Source: Pohlia nutans (Eukaryota > Streptophyta > Bryopsida > Bryales > Mniaceae). Taken from it: a stretch of 64,000 bases of DNA. This document shows, piece after piece, positions 47,233-60,400 of the stretch. Position numbers and translations under genes: made by a program. Numbering within the stretch: the first letter of the stretch is position 1; each line of letters begins with the position of its first letter. Under the pieces are notes generated by a model. The model searched no databases, had not been told where the DNA came from, and saw only the letters and a list, made by a program, of their open reading frames with translations. The DNA lies in the NCBI GenBank assembly GCA_022496805.1, contig CM040101.1, positions 5,024,501 through 5,088,500 on the forward strand, in the 5' to 3' direction.

Positions 47233-49424
47233 ATGGCGCTGATTCAGCAGCGGGTGTGTGGCGTGCCGAGGCTCGGCTGTTGGAGCAAGGAGCTGAAGCT
47301 AGGGTTGCCGTGGTCAGGCGCCAGTAGTTTGCAATGTGGCCGGCGAAGAGATGTTGCTGTGAGCGGGAAGGCGGTCCGCGCGGAAATGCAGACAGAGAGT
47401 GCTGTGGCGGAATCAAATGGCGCATATACAATGCCGGCGTTTCCTGGATTTAGCAATTCTCCGAAGCACATTGGCTATGGAATGTTAGATGAGCAGAACT
47501 TTTACAGGGAGCGTTTCGTTGTGCGCTTCTCCGAAGTCGGCGATCGGGGGACTATGTCGTTGGAGATGCTTTCTTCGTTGCTGCAGGTGCGTTTTTCGAT
47601 CTTACTAAGCTGAGGTGATTGAAGAATGATTTTAGTAAAGTGTTTCTTGTTCGGAGGACGGCAATCGTTTCCGAATTTTGTTCTGATCGGTTTTGGTTTG
47701 GATCGGTTCTTGAAATTTGATCTAGTGTTTTGTTTGGAACTACAGGAAGCTGCATGCAATCACGTCTTGAAGATTGGCTATGGAGCCTTCGCAGGAACGA
47801 ATGAGCGGCTGGTAACAGTCACAACGCGAATGCATATCGAAGTTGACCGATATCCTAAGTGGTAAGTGCGAATGCAGAAGGTCTTTTTCGATTGGAGATT
47901 TCTTGAATTCTATCTCGAGGTCTGTCGGACTGGCACCTTTTGGAGCTCGGATTTTCTTCAAATGGCTCGTATGAGAATCTTGATCGTGATCGTGATTGAT
48001 TAATTTTTGCAGGAGAGACCTTTTGGAGGTTGATACCTGGTATTGCACGGAGGGACGGAACGCTGTCAGAAGGGACTGGACTCTGAAGGATGTGAACACT
48101 GGTGAAACTATTGCAATTGCAACGAGGTTAGTAGTGCTTCTTTCACCTGTTGTCTTGTAGTATTAAGATCGCAGGAACTGCTGTCCGTGATGAAGGTAAA
48201 ATTGGTTCCGAGTCTGAGGGAAATTTGATTCCGAGTGTTAATCGTTGCTATAGGCGGAGGTTTCGATGTGATAACCGAGTGTGTATTTGATTGGAGAAGC
48301 TTCAACTGCTTCTGGCGTTCTGTTGAAACAGTAGACCGTCTAGTTTCTTGTCAGGAACTCCTCCTCGCCTTTTGGACTGATTGCAATTGTTTCGTTGCCA
48401 GTACTTGGGTTATCATGAACATGGATACCAAAGTTATTCAGCGTATTACGGACTCAATACGATCCAAATTTGCTCCATGGGCGAGGGAACCACCGAAGTA
48501 AGCATTCAAGGGCAGACTCTTTCATTTAATTTAATTTTCTGAAAGATTGCATACCTCTCTTAAGAGAGAACTGACGCTCCCCTTTTGCGAGTAGCTTATT
48601 TGCCGATTCTTCTACTTTCAGGTGGGCTCTATCAGAAGATAGGATAAAAGCAAGCTCAGGGCGGATTCCAAAAATCAATGGAGATGCAGAGTTTCAAACT
48701 ACGGGACTTTCGGTAAGAACTTTCAAAATTATTGTTATATTTTGATTGCTTTTATCACCTAGAATCCCGATCTCTTTTTGCATGGCTGAGTTCTTTCGAA
48801 GTATTTCAAGCCTTAAAGACTTAGTTCGTGGTAATATTATTATTGTTTAACTTGTGGATCATGTTTTACAGCCATCAGAAAGAGACCTTGATATGAACCA
48901 GCACGTGAACAATGTCAAGTATATTAGCTGGACAATGGAGGTTTGTGTTTTGATATCTTACTTGATTTATTAATCCGTAATTGATTAGAAATTTGCCATT
49001 GCCTTCCTTTGAGTTAGTTTTGTGAAGCATAACATGTGAATAGTGCGAACTGTACCTCTCTGAATGACAGTATTAGAGAATGTGGATGGATTACGCTGTA
49101 GATTTTGTGAGATGTTGGTTGAATGATAATTATATATTTTTCTGGTGCTTTGGCTGAGGTTTGTGCTCGTTCATGCAGAGTTTACCTAAAGAATTTAGGG
49201 AAAGTCACGAAATTCGCAAGATCACACTCGAATATCGCCGAGAGGTTCAAAGGGGCGATACTCTGGAATCCCGGGCGAAGACAGAGCTTTGTAAAGATAA
49301 CGGTGCCTCAGTAGCTGGATCCGCGGAGGAGCCAATAGAAGAACGATTTATTCATGTCATCAGGAACCAGGATGGCCAAGAAATCAATAAGGGACGCACT
49401 GTTTGGGCTCGCTCAACAAAGTGA
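47233..49424 (+). CDS. Plastid acyl-ACP thioesterase (FAT family), 7 exons, 361 aa
   Basis: The enzyme hydrolyses acyl-ACP in plastids and releases fatty acids for export. Exons: 47233-47586, 47746-47861, 48013-48126, 48402-48497, 48622-48712, 48872-48940, 49179-49424; GT-AG, 1086 nt in frame. Residues 1-60 form a likely plastid transit peptide, basic and Ser-rich, without the hydrophobic anchor typical of seed-plant FatB. The first hotdog domain runs from FYRERFVVRFSEVG (about 90) through EVDTWYCTEGRNAVRRDWTL to STWVIMN. The second contains DLDMNQHVNNVKYISW with Asp264, Asn266 and His268, then TLEYRREVQRG with Glu302. Position 303, Cys in FatA and FatB (EYRREC), is Val. Because Asp, Asn, His and Glu are kept and have been proposed as the catalytic set, activity remains plausible. 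I leave FatA versus FatB open. A fragment of exon 3 recurs at 8779-8822. Confidence 0.93.
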
Positions 49425-50334
49425 TGAGTGTAATTGGGGTTTCCTAAGGCGAGAATGATCTGCATATTAATAAGTAAGGCACTCAACCCTGCTGCTGTAT
49501 ATTCGCAAAAGCAAGGTGTAGCTTTAGATGCTGTTTTCACGTGAAGTGACGGAAACGTTGTATTTTTAGAAGTTACCGGCATGCCATTTCGGGCATTTGC
49601 CTCTGTAACGTATTTTTGGAGTTTACAGGCGCACTGCTGTCATAATGTCAGCATGTCTGGCACATAGCAGCTCATCCATTGAGAGAGACCGTCCTCTTCT
49701 ACTGCCAAGAGTACCAAGTACTGCGCTCTAGAAACTGCCTACATGAAATCTCAAGATTGCACCTCTCACTAGATTGCACCTTTCACCTTGCAAGTTACTC
49801 ACGGGTGTCAGGCCAGAGCGTCTCTTCGGGAAAACTCTTGAGTAGGTTTCCAGACACGATATTCTCCACGCCAAATAACCAGAGCATTGATTTCGGGGCT
49901 GGCATACATACATCAAACTTGTGGTTGCTTTATGATGATATTTCCTCTTTCGAACCCTGTGTTAATAGAATTTCCGATTAATTCACAGCCCAAACTATGT
50001 CAGAGTGGCTTGTGTTAACTATACCCTAGTTATTGCTGCAACTGAATCACTCGGGCAAGAGACCGACTAGTGCAGAAGGGACGGATTGTGACTATTAGTG
50101 AATCGCTGAAACCGATTCCTACATCTAATTTCTGTTATCACAGAACATACTGTATTTGCCTGTTTCACTCATGGGAATAGATGGAGAATTTCAAAATTAG
50201 TTCTATCAAGAATCTCACGATTGAAAACTTCAAATAGATCTTCTAATGCACCACAACTTGACATGTTAAAGTTGTCCAATTGGATTTGTACTATAGAGTT
50301 AACTAAAAAGAATGTCTCAAAGTGGGAACTCACC
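49425..50334 (+). other. 3' flank of the thioesterase gene and spacer
   Basis: Presumed 3' untranslated region followed by intergenic sequence. The open frames near 49679-49981 and 50221-50433 show no family features. Confidence 0.4.
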
Positions 50335-50881
50335 TTAACCCCTAAACGTCAAGGCATCCAGTTTCTGGACGTTTGTTGGTCAAACCCAATTTTGATCTTG
50401 AAGACGACTTTTGTTGCTAATACACCCAACTAAGAAAATGAAGTTTATTAAGTCTAGTTTGAACTCCACTTTTCAAATCTTAAAAATTCCAATTATTGAG
50501 TATTTTATTGCTTGTGCAAGCTTTGTAGCTCAAGGTTTGAATTACACTACATAGGATGTTCACCTTTCGAATTTCAAAATTCAAATAAAAATTTTCTATG
50601 GAAAACATATCATGTGATTCTCCATTGTAATTTGTACCTGCTCCCAAAAAAATATTAAATTTTTAAAGCTTTTTTGTAATAAAAAATATTTTTTGAAGTA
50701 TTTGACTTAAAAATTTGTTAAAAAGGCCGTATTAAATTAAAAAAATCTGAAAATTTCAAGATTGATAGAAATCATTCAATTCCATGCATGAAAAATATTA
50801 CAAAATATATTTTGATAAATCTTGAAGGCTAAATTGTGTAGTTTGACTTTCCTACAAAGGAGTGGTACGTTTAAGGGTTAA
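50335..50881. mobile_element. piggyBac-like TTAA element, 547-bp subfamily, intact copy
   Basis: Left end TTAACCCCTAAACGTCAAGG, right end GGTACGTTTAAGGGTTAA. It is the uninterrupted counterpart of the split copy at 6827-8607 in reverse orientation, and provides the pre-insertion sequence AGACTTAATAAAC for the nested event there. Confidence 0.85.
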
Positions 50882-50888
50882 ACTCACC

Positions 50889-51391
50889 TTAACCCTTGAC
50901 TGCCCAACCGTTCATTTTTTGGACGAAGTATAGATTTCATCCACGTTTTCACATCCGTCATGTACTTTTTGCAAAGAAAAAAAATACTACAAAATTCTAT
51001 GGCAAGATAGCTTCATGCATGTGTGCTCCGATTAGAAAGCGGATGATTTGTGAAAATTTTATGCCTCATTTCATGTTGTAGTGATACACCAAAAATTTCG
51101 AAGATTTTAGTCTAAATGTGCTCTTGGAAAAATAAATTCATAAAATCAAGCAACCAAAAAATCTCCAAAAATCACTACATTTAGAGTATTGCATTTCAAT
51201 CCATTACAACAAATTTCATCTGCAAATCGTCAATATCTTATTTGTAATTGAATTACAAAATAATTTTGAATTTCAAGTTTCAAATTTTATACAAAAGTAT
51301 TGGTGATAGCAATCACAGATCTAACCATATGATATAATGCTTCTTTACAAAATTGCCAAATTTGGAGAGGGTGAGGATGTTTAGGGGTTAA
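50889..51391. mobile_element. piggyBac-like TTAA element, 570-bp subfamily, adjacent insertion
   Basis: Left end TTAACCCTTGACTGCCC, right end GGATGTTTAGGGGTTAA. It lies only seven bases after the preceding element. ACTCACC before the first element is repeated between the two, and ACTCA follows the second. Confidence 0.75.
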
Positions 51392-51660
51392 ACTCAATTT
51401 GGATTCAAAAATACTGCAAAACTAGTCTATGGTGAGTTAGAAAATAATCTAAAACAAGACCCTGTTCAGCCATAGGGTATGGAACTCGTGACCTCACCGA
51501 TGCTAGAAGAGAGTTCCCACAAGTTCCTACAATTTCCCCCAAGCTAAGAGAGCCGACCAAGGGACTATTCATAAAACACTGCATGTCAGATTTTGCTTAT
51601 ATTGGCACGCAAACTCAACATAAATGCTACACATAAGTTGTCTTGTTTTCGGTTAACTCT
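51392..51660. mobile_element. AGAGTTAACCGAAAA-family element, copy 4, left-truncated
   Basis: The right end TTTTCGGTTAACTCT is complete. The interior is similar to the copy at 62252-62563, sharing AAACTAGTCTATGGTGAGTT. The left end is missing where the preceding TTAA element abuts. Confidence 0.6.
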
Positions 51661-53176
51661 AATATTCCTCAATAAAACTACGTAATATTTAGTTTCATCC
51701 TACAACTTTGACAAGTTGTGGACTATAGAATGCAGGATTTAGAGATTGAAATTTTTACAAGGGAAAGCTTAAACTACTAGTTTCAAACTAGTGTAATTCA
51801 AAACACATCGGGATTTCAATTTATATAAGAATTTGGTTGCAATAGCATTGTACAAGTGAAAAAGAAATTAAGCATCTTTATTAAGGGCCACCATAACATT
51901 CAACAAAGTTGCCTTGGTTTGGTTTCTTTTCTACAATATTATTGTAGGGAGTTCTTATGGTACGGGTGAGTGAAAGGCCTCAAAATTAAATACTACTTTC
52001 TGAAGTAATGAATGTAGTGATTGTAGTGGTTAAAATGTCGCTAATTAGAAAAATGTTTTCAATTATAACTTACTTCTTATTTAATTATGATATCCATCAA
52101 ATTTATTTTTCAAAATTACCCATCTTTGATGCATTAAATTTGATTTGTAATAACAATTTAAAAACTTGTTTGTCAAAAAAATGATATTTTAATGGTTTTT
52201 ATCCGTCCCACACTATTTTTGGTATATAAATTTCATGTTGCACTAAATCACCATATGTACATGTGTTTCAAGAAACAAACCCTTCATTTAAGTTTTATAA
52301 TCTTGACCATTTTTCCATTCTTAGGTTTTCGATGCTTATTAAATATCATGGAAGGGAAGGATTTTAATTTTAGAATATAACTTTGTAATTATTCAACATC
52401 TAGTCACATGAGACCATGTAAAAATTTGACTAATGAAATTCTAATTATCTACAATCCGCTTTACACTACATTTAGTTGAAACACTACATCATATTTTCTA
52501 CTAATGTGGATGTAGTGGGGCACTGGACCAAAAATAAACGGAGTCAAAATTATCAGTGTGTGAATATCTTTCATACCTCTAAACTTTCAAAAATCTCATA
52601 GATCCATCATTTACGAAAAATTAATTAGAATTTTCTAAAGTCCATTTTCTCCAAAAACCATCACTTTGGATTACTTTTTTCACTCACCTGTACTACAAGA
52701 GCGCCATGTATTAACATCTTTCTTCAACAATAAAGAATAACGCCTCTACAAACCTCTAATTCAAGATTTTATATATAAAAAAAGGCAATACAATTTTTTT
52801 AAGGTTGTACACATCATAAAATATTCTTGGAACATATCATATTAAGTAGAAGGCAAGCTTGACATAAAATATTACTAAATAAATGACAACTTTTCAAAGT
52901 TTATTCTTTCAAAAACATTCCATTTGCCAAACCTTATTTTTTTTGTAAATGATTGAATATTTAGTAGAAGTGTGCCCACCCTACCCTCCACCAATGGACA
53001 TTGAATACTTTTTTTAAGATAGTTGAGCTCCTATGATCTCTTTATATGTAGCACTTTTGGGAAAGAATTTTAAAAAGAACCTAGTTATGGTTTGACCAAG
53101 GAAAAACATTAAGTTGTCCCTGGCTATTCTGACATGTTTGGAAAGCCCTAAATTCAAGGTGGCCAGCATGTATGGA
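51661..53176. other. AT-rich intergenic sequence
   Basis: No gene is supported. Positions about 53100-53176 belong to a repeat whose second copy lies at 63255-63320. Confidence 0.4.
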
Positions 53177-53911
53177 TTAACCCCTAAACCCCTGCAAGGC
53201 CAAGATCTCGCTTTTCAATGTAACTCACTGTTCAATTCACTGCTAAATGGATGATTTCCATCTAATTCATTTCGTGAAGGGTTTTGTTGGTCATGCCATC
53301 TCTTCAAGTTAAATTCAAGTCATTCGAGTTATTTTTGGATTTTACATGAAGTCCCAATTATAGAAAGAGTAGTAAAAATGGTTCACCATGTAGTGGATTT
53401 TGGATCTTTTTTTGTTTTTGTTTTCTTAATTTAAATTTAGGCCATGAAAATGAGTTCTACTGCATTTGAGCTTATCTAACAAAATGAAGCTTTACAAGTC
53501 TAAATCCTCCTCTCTTTGAATTTTTGGAAAACTCTGAAAATTGATTGTTTTATTGGAGTTACAAACTCGGAGGCCAGTATTACCATGATGTAGCAATTTT
53601 TTCTAGATTAAGGCACATGCACATGGATGATTTTCATTTATTGTAATTTTTTTCATTGCAAATTACACCTTTGGTAAGAAAATCAGAATTTTTGAGCATA
53701 TTTTGTAGTTGATATGAATTTTCTTTACAAAAAATCATAGTAATTTCAAATTTCACCAAAATTTATGAAAAAATTCATGATTTATAATAAATACATAGCT
53801 TTATCTCCTAAAAATTTAAACTTGAATTCTTGTCTTATTTATAGTGGCAAAAGTGAGTGTGACATGTAAAGCACGATTCCAAAGTAATAAGCCCATGCAT
53901 TTAGGGGTTAA
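53177..53911. mobile_element. piggyBac-like TTAA element, 735 bp, with empty-site paralogue in the window
   Basis: Left end TTAACCCCTAAACCCC, right end TGCATTTAGGGGTTAA. The flanks before (GACATGTTTGGAAAGCCC) and after (CACATGTGTGTTGCTTGAAA) are joined without the element at 63275-63420, where a single TTAG stands at the junction. The interior resembles the truncated element at 1-241. Confidence 0.85.
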
Positions 53912-54315
53912 TCACACAAATGACTTGTCACATGTGTGTTGCTTGAAACAATAACATTATCATATTATGGAGGGTAGACTATATACTTTACATCACTTTC
54001 TAATTTGGCAAAAAGTAATCAAAAAAGTAATTTTTTTTGCCACGTTGGTTGAAACCAATGTTGTGCAGGTAGTAAAATGTTTTGACAATGATGTTCAACT
54101 AGTGAACATAATAGTGTACTTAACCATGTTAATGAATATGAACAAGTACACTTAGGGAGAGTCCCCATAAGAGACCCACACCCACTTTTTGTAGAGAGAA
54201 TAAACCAATTTTAGCTTCTACTTTGGATCAGAGGACGGGTGCTAGAGCGATAGGACGGGTTTGGCACTTCCTCAAACCAAGGCCACTGTCTTTTAGCCAC
54301 CTGTTCTCACTTTTA

Positions 54316-54882
54316 TTAACCCCTAAACGTCCTCATCCCTCTCTTGATTCGGAGAATTTCAAAGATGTCTTATAAAATGTAACTACTAGAGGGATATTTT
54401 GAACTCGATATATGAACAAAAGTTGTACATTACAAATTTTTGATTCTATCCATACGGTTAGATCTATGATTGTGTCACCAATATTTTTGTATAAAATTTG
54501 AAACTTAAAATTCAAAATTCTTTTGTAATTGGATTACAAATAAAATATTGACAATTTGTGGATGAAATTTGTTGTGATGGGTTGAAATGTAATACTCTAA
54601 GTGTAGTGATTTTTGGAGATTTTTTGGTTGGTTAATTTTATGAGTTGACTTTTTTAAGAGCACTTTTACACTGAAATCTTTGAAATTTTGGGTGAATCAC
54701 TACAACATGAAATGAGGTATAAAAATTTCACAAATCATCTTCTTTCTAATCGGATCATACATCTATGAGGCTAAATATCTATATATAAAATCCACACTAC
54801 ATAAAATCAATGATGGATGAGAAAAATATGTTTGATTCTGTCCATCGTCCACTTTCTAGACGGTTGGATGTTTAGGGGTTAA
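54316..54882. mobile_element. piggyBac-like TTAA element, 570-bp subfamily
   Basis: Left end TTAACCCCTAAACGTCC, right end GGATGTTTAGGGGTTAA. The interior is similar to 50889-51391 in reverse orientation. It is non-coding. Confidence 0.8.
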
Positions 54883-54965
54883 AAAAGAATCAGAGGAGAT
54901 TGAACAGTGAACCGGATGTTTATTATTTGCAAGAGCGGGGCCGGATATTTCATGGGGAGCGGCTC

Positions 54966-56352
54966 TTAACCCTTAAACGTCAAGGTAGGTCCCATGGGCT
55001 TATTTAAAAAAGAATAATCAAGAAAAAGTAGATTTTCTCAACCAAATCAAGCGTGGATTGGTGCGTTGGAAAGCTACTGAAAAAGCGATCTAGATTGCAA
55101 ATTTGCGCCTCATTTGGGAGATTGTGGAATCGTTGGTAAGCAATCAAAGTTATGACATTGAACAAGTTTTTGAGGTTGGGGCAGCTGAGATGCCGCAGTG
55201 CTACAGTGCTGGCCAGCAGTGTCCCGCATAGCCGTTTTTTTTTTTTTTTTTTTTTTTTTTTTCCTTGATTAAATATTGCATTAAGTTGCATGTTTTAAAG
55301 AAAATAGTTTGACTAAATATATACCACAAATATATATTCGTACCCTATTGACAACAACTTATTAGACCTATGGCTAATACCATGGCCGGCCTAATTAAAA
55401 CATACAAATCTATTCATGATATTCTATGAATCCCACTCACCCTCTATTGTTTAGTAAGCTACTGATTTGATCCTCAAGATCTCGAGTTCAAAAGCTTAAG
55501 CACAAGGAAATTATGGCATTTTATTAGTCGCCTTGGGACTTGTTACAACATAATTCATTACTATTCAACCGTCCTAGCTTTTACACTTCTTGATAATCTC
55601 AAAATAGTGCAACACAAGGCTTCTTTGCGGCTTTTGCTTATACCAAGACTTGCTCTTTGAGCATATGAAAAGCCACTGTGGAATTACTTGTTTGAGGGAA
55701 AGTTGCTTGCTTTTGCTTGTACTAAGACTTGCTCTTTGAGCACACGAACAACCACAGTGGAATACTTGTTTGAGGGAAGTTGCTTGTACAATGACAGGGT
55801 CACGGTCGGCTCCAAGCACTCAGGTCTATTTTTAGTAAATCACAATTGTTTGTGATTCGTCTTATCTATGACTCTTCGTTTCTTGTGTATTTTAATGCTA
55901 GTGAAATGCAATAACAAGCAGTGAGTATCTCAAGACACCTTGTCTACGACATAGCTCCTAACTGTGGTTTTGGGTTGTGCTCATGGGGACAGGTGAGGGT
56001 ACTCTCCTCTTGCAGTTTTTTACATCAACAAACGAGATTCAAGAACAAGGACGTACTTTCTGAAGAAAGCTTTCTCTAGCTTCTCTTTGTCTTTGCTATG
56101 TATTTTTATCAAGTTCAATGAGTCTATATGATGTTCTACAGTAATATGATGCTTACAACACAATTTTTACATACTCCCTGTATCTTGCTGCTTCTGCATG
56201 ACTTCTACTCAGTGTTGCTTGTTCACGAGTAACTAGTATAGACAGAGCTCTGAAAAGAGATGTCCCAACTAGTAAACGAATCTTTTTGCCTCCAAAAATT
56301 TAGATGCCTGCCGGGCTGCCCCACCCAGGCCCTCTTGACGTTTAAGGGTTAA
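54966..56352. mobile_element. piggyBac-like TTAA element, 1387 bp, longest in window
   Basis: The ends TTAACCCTTAAACGTCAAG and CTTGACGTTTAAGGGTTAA are perfect over 19 bases. Inside are a 28-base T run (55235-55262) and a tandem duplication of about 78 bp (55631-55708 and 55709-55789, both with CAAGACTTGCTCTTTGAGCA-like sequence). No transposase frame is found, so even the longest copy is non-autonomous. Confidence 0.85.
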
Positions 56353-57492
56353 ATGAACTAGTAGTGATGATAATAATAAGAACCTTTTACTACTCGCACA
56401 ACTCTGGTTGAGACTCAAGTGAAACCTAAGTTTTCAACACTCAAACCGAACCTAAAAATGAGGTGCGGTATATATTGTTGCTGGATTGTGCTCGGGGAGG
56501 TCACTATATATGCAAAAAGTAAAAAACCACGTGAGTTAAACTATAGGGTCCTTTTTATTCATTGGAGGAAAAAATTCTACCTAATTATAAAATTTTATAT
56601 GTAATATAGGACACTTTAAATCCAAGTAAGAAATAATTCAAGAATATACTTGGAATATATTTAGAATATTTTCAAATATAGCTCAAATATTCCATTTAGG
56701 TGACAGCCCTTATTAAAATACCCTCTTAACGCATGTGGTTACACGTGGATACATGCTAGTGACCTCACTGAGGGATTGTGTAATTAGGGAGTGTGCAATT
56801 AGAGAGGGATGAATGTACCCTGCCTGTAGCAGCAGTCATCTCCGACAGACTGCTTCAAGGAGGAGTAACTGAATCCCCGCTTGTCATTTCCTTCCTCCTC
56901 CAACAATTCTCCGACCCCGCGCTAACCTTCCATTCCCACCTCGCCAACTTGCTCTTGAAATTGAACATTGTGGTGCTTGTCAATTGCAAGATCGAAATCA
57001 GCCAGGCTAGTTTTACACTCCTGTGAGGCCTACTAGACTACGGTGAACTAGCTCACATTTAGTTAATTCGCCATCCTTCAAGCTCTAAAAGCACACAATT
57101 TCGCAAAGTTCTGAAGGTTACATGAGCTGCTTTTTCATCACTACTGAACCTTGAGGCGTTGGCGAATTCCTTACTTTCTCCTCTCCCGGCGCGGCCCTTC
57201 TAATTTACAGTACCATTCAACGTCTTGAATTCATTCATTTGCTTCGTCGTGTAGATTCCTTGAGGCCGCAGGGGTCTATTCTGTTGCATGGAGATCGAAA
57301 AACTGGCAGGGTTTGATTTTGCTAGGCTCCAGGCTTAGCTTGCAGGAAGATCGTTACTCCAGTAGTTTTGGTACAGTATATATATAAAGCTCTGTTTTTG
57401 AACTCATAAGAGTGCCGACGGTTTTTGCATTGGTTTTGTATTACAAAGGAATACGGTGATTCAGGGACTTGGAGATTCTAATTGAGGCAGTC
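56353..57492 (+). other. Spacer with a dispersed repeat, then promoter region of the coiled-coil gene
   Basis: Positions 56480-56740 resemble 15500-15740. A TATATATAAAG TATA-like motif lies at 57376-57388, about 105 bases before the next start codon, and may be the core promoter. The frame at 56793-57026 is not recognised. Confidence 0.4.
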
Positions 57493-60400
57493 ATGGTGAA
57501 GCCACAGGCTAAATTCGATATTGAAGTACGAAAGTTTACTCAATTGCCTTGCATGGGTGCATCTCATACAATTCCAATGCATTAGTTTTATTTCCAGATC
57601 ATACACTGTGTGCTAAGTTCGTTGTAGTAAAGTTCTGAAGCACAATTACAGCTTGTAACGTAACTCCTAAAGACCAAGAAGCCCAAATTGGGCCTGAAAA
57701 TTTTGGAGCAGTTTTGAATGGGTCCTATTTATTGACTTCTTTTTATTCAAATTTCTTTGTCTTTTGATCAACACATGGCGCAATGTTCTTCACTGTGATA
57801 TATAAAATCTGGTCCTATCTGAATTATAATTTTCACAATAGGATCGATTGAGTTTGTCATTTCAAAACTATGAATCTTTGGTCCAGAAAGGAACTGTAAT
57901 TATGCTGTTAAAGCTACTCGCTCTAAACGTAGTGGATTGAGGTCTTTCTTGGTCATAAAATTGGCTACAGTTTCATAACATTTCCACAAAGAAGTTGAGT
58001 CGGGGAATGGAGTTCTAAAGTATTAATAAGATGTGAGACTTACCGTTAGCGTGATGGAGTGAGATCGACGAGTCGATCAATTAATGACTTGGACGACTGG
58101 TTGGCAGATGATGACCGCCCTGGAAGCGGAACTACAACAGGAACTGGCGGTGGTGAAGGAACAACTAGTGGCGTCAGAGACAGGCAAGGCGGAAGCGTTG
58201 CGAGAGTTTGCCAACATGAAGAGCCTGCTGAATGAACTGTTGCTTGTGGAGCATTTCGCAGCTGTTGACGCCGTTGCGGTGCCTCTGCCGCCCAACTGGA
58301 GTGATGGATTGAGCGGCCAACTCGACGCAGGCAACTTGGAGATTGACAGACTTCGCCGTGAGGTTGAAGCTTCCGCAGCAGGTACACCGTACGTTGATGG
58401 TCTCTATCCATGATTTAGTGTGCCACTGAAATAGTGTGTCATATTCTAATTGAACTCTCGTTTTCTTTACACTCAATCCTCTTTAAAACGACCCTCTCTA
58501 CTAGAATATAGCATCAGGAATTTAGGACCTCATTGCTTTTTAACGATTTTCGTGCGATATTCGATATTTCATGGATGCGTGCATTTTTCGCACGGATTTT
58601 GCAAGGATTTCACGCTAATTTTGCAATGAATTTGCACGGATTCTACATTCACTCTTTTTGTTATTTAACAAAGTGCAGAATCCGTGCGGAATTAGCGCAA
58701 AATCCGTGCAGGATTTGTACAAAAATGTACGAACCGATAAAGTATCAGGTGTTACACGGAAATCGTTTAAAATCCGTGGGGTCCTAAATTCCTGATGCTA
58801 TTGCATATTTGTGATACGTGACACTATTATTGAGTGTAACACACATAAGGAGAGATAAAGACATTCCTACATGGGATTTCATATGGGAAGTGGGACAAAA
58901 TTCCCACAATTGTAATGTTCCTAGGATGATTGTAGTATATTTTTGATCTCGGAAAGTTACAATTGTGGGAAATTTGTCTACGTTTCCCATATGGGAAATT
59001 TGTTTTTATCTCCCTGTGACACTTGTCAAACATTCAAACTATGTCATAGTGAAAAAATTGAAAGCCAAGATGGTCAAATTAAAGAGGTTTGAGTGTAATA
59101 TTGTCAGTGGAGGTGGAAGACAAGGTCGACAAATATTTATTTTCTTTCCAAAAAAGTAAAGCTTGGTAGATGGAATGTCTGTGAATATTATTCAAGATTC
59201 TTTTTCTATATATTTTTTATATTTTAAAATGGTGTATTTTAGTAATAGTTTTTTGCCATTTTTCTCTCCACCCATGGCAGTGTATTGAATAGTGTCTGGG
59301 ATAGTGTTTTGTAGGAGCTCATCCTATTCATGATTAAATAAATCTATTTTAAATGAAAATTGAAAATTCAGATAAGTATTTTGCAAGAAATTTTTTTGTT
59401 GAAAATCAATCTCTAAACATATGTGCTTCCCCTCTATTGATTTGCCTACCATGTGGGTTCAAGAACATTCTATTTTTTTAAACAAATCATGAAATTCGAA
59501 TAAATTCATATCGACATAGATGAAATGGAATCTTGAAATTAAATAATCATGTTTGAAGATCGAGAATGGTCTCAGTAGTAGTTGGTTTAATCTTAGAACC
59601 GCCATAAAAAAGAAAGATCTCATTAAATCACGTTCTCAAAGTCTATAGAAGATTTTAGAATGTCTTAGTCATTCATATCTTTGAGAAATTGAAATAACAC
59701 ATAAGCATACTAGAGTAGAGAGAGGGAATAGTTACCCATTTGAATCTAGTCCTTACGTCACTTCTAAATAGAAATGAAGGTGCATGACATTTCCTCATGA
59801 ATCCCTTAATTTATGGTATGCACATGGCATTCTTTCATGAATTAGTAAAGAGGATTCAGATGAAGATTCCCTTGGGATGCTCTTTAGGAAAGGGCACTCC
59901 CTCTCTCTTCTTTGTAGTATGCCTATGCATCGTAAATTTTTAAGTGTCAAAAGAACACCTTCCACTAGTGAGTTTCACTAAGAACACTTGATTTTGAAAT
60001 TGGGTATCAAGCGACACTGTAGACTCCAAAATACATTTCCAAAATTATACATGATTTACAAAATGACAATTTTCTGTTGTGATCAAATCTTATCCATCCA
60101 AAGATACACTAACATATGATACCCAAATTATCATCAAACCTCCAAAATAGTGTAGAATACATTGAATGGCCATATTCGTTAAACTGAGACCTCATATTAT
60201 CTTTGACTTTACATTTAAATGATAATTAGTGTTTGATATTGAATTTTTTGGTGAATTGAGACTTCAATATGTTAATACACTCACAAACCTTTGATTATAT
60301 AAAGGTTGATATGTTCATAAATTTTTAATTTGTTAGAATAGAGGTCTCAAATAATAGTGTTAAAGTCTCAAAATATTCATTTTGTCTCAATTTAACGAAT

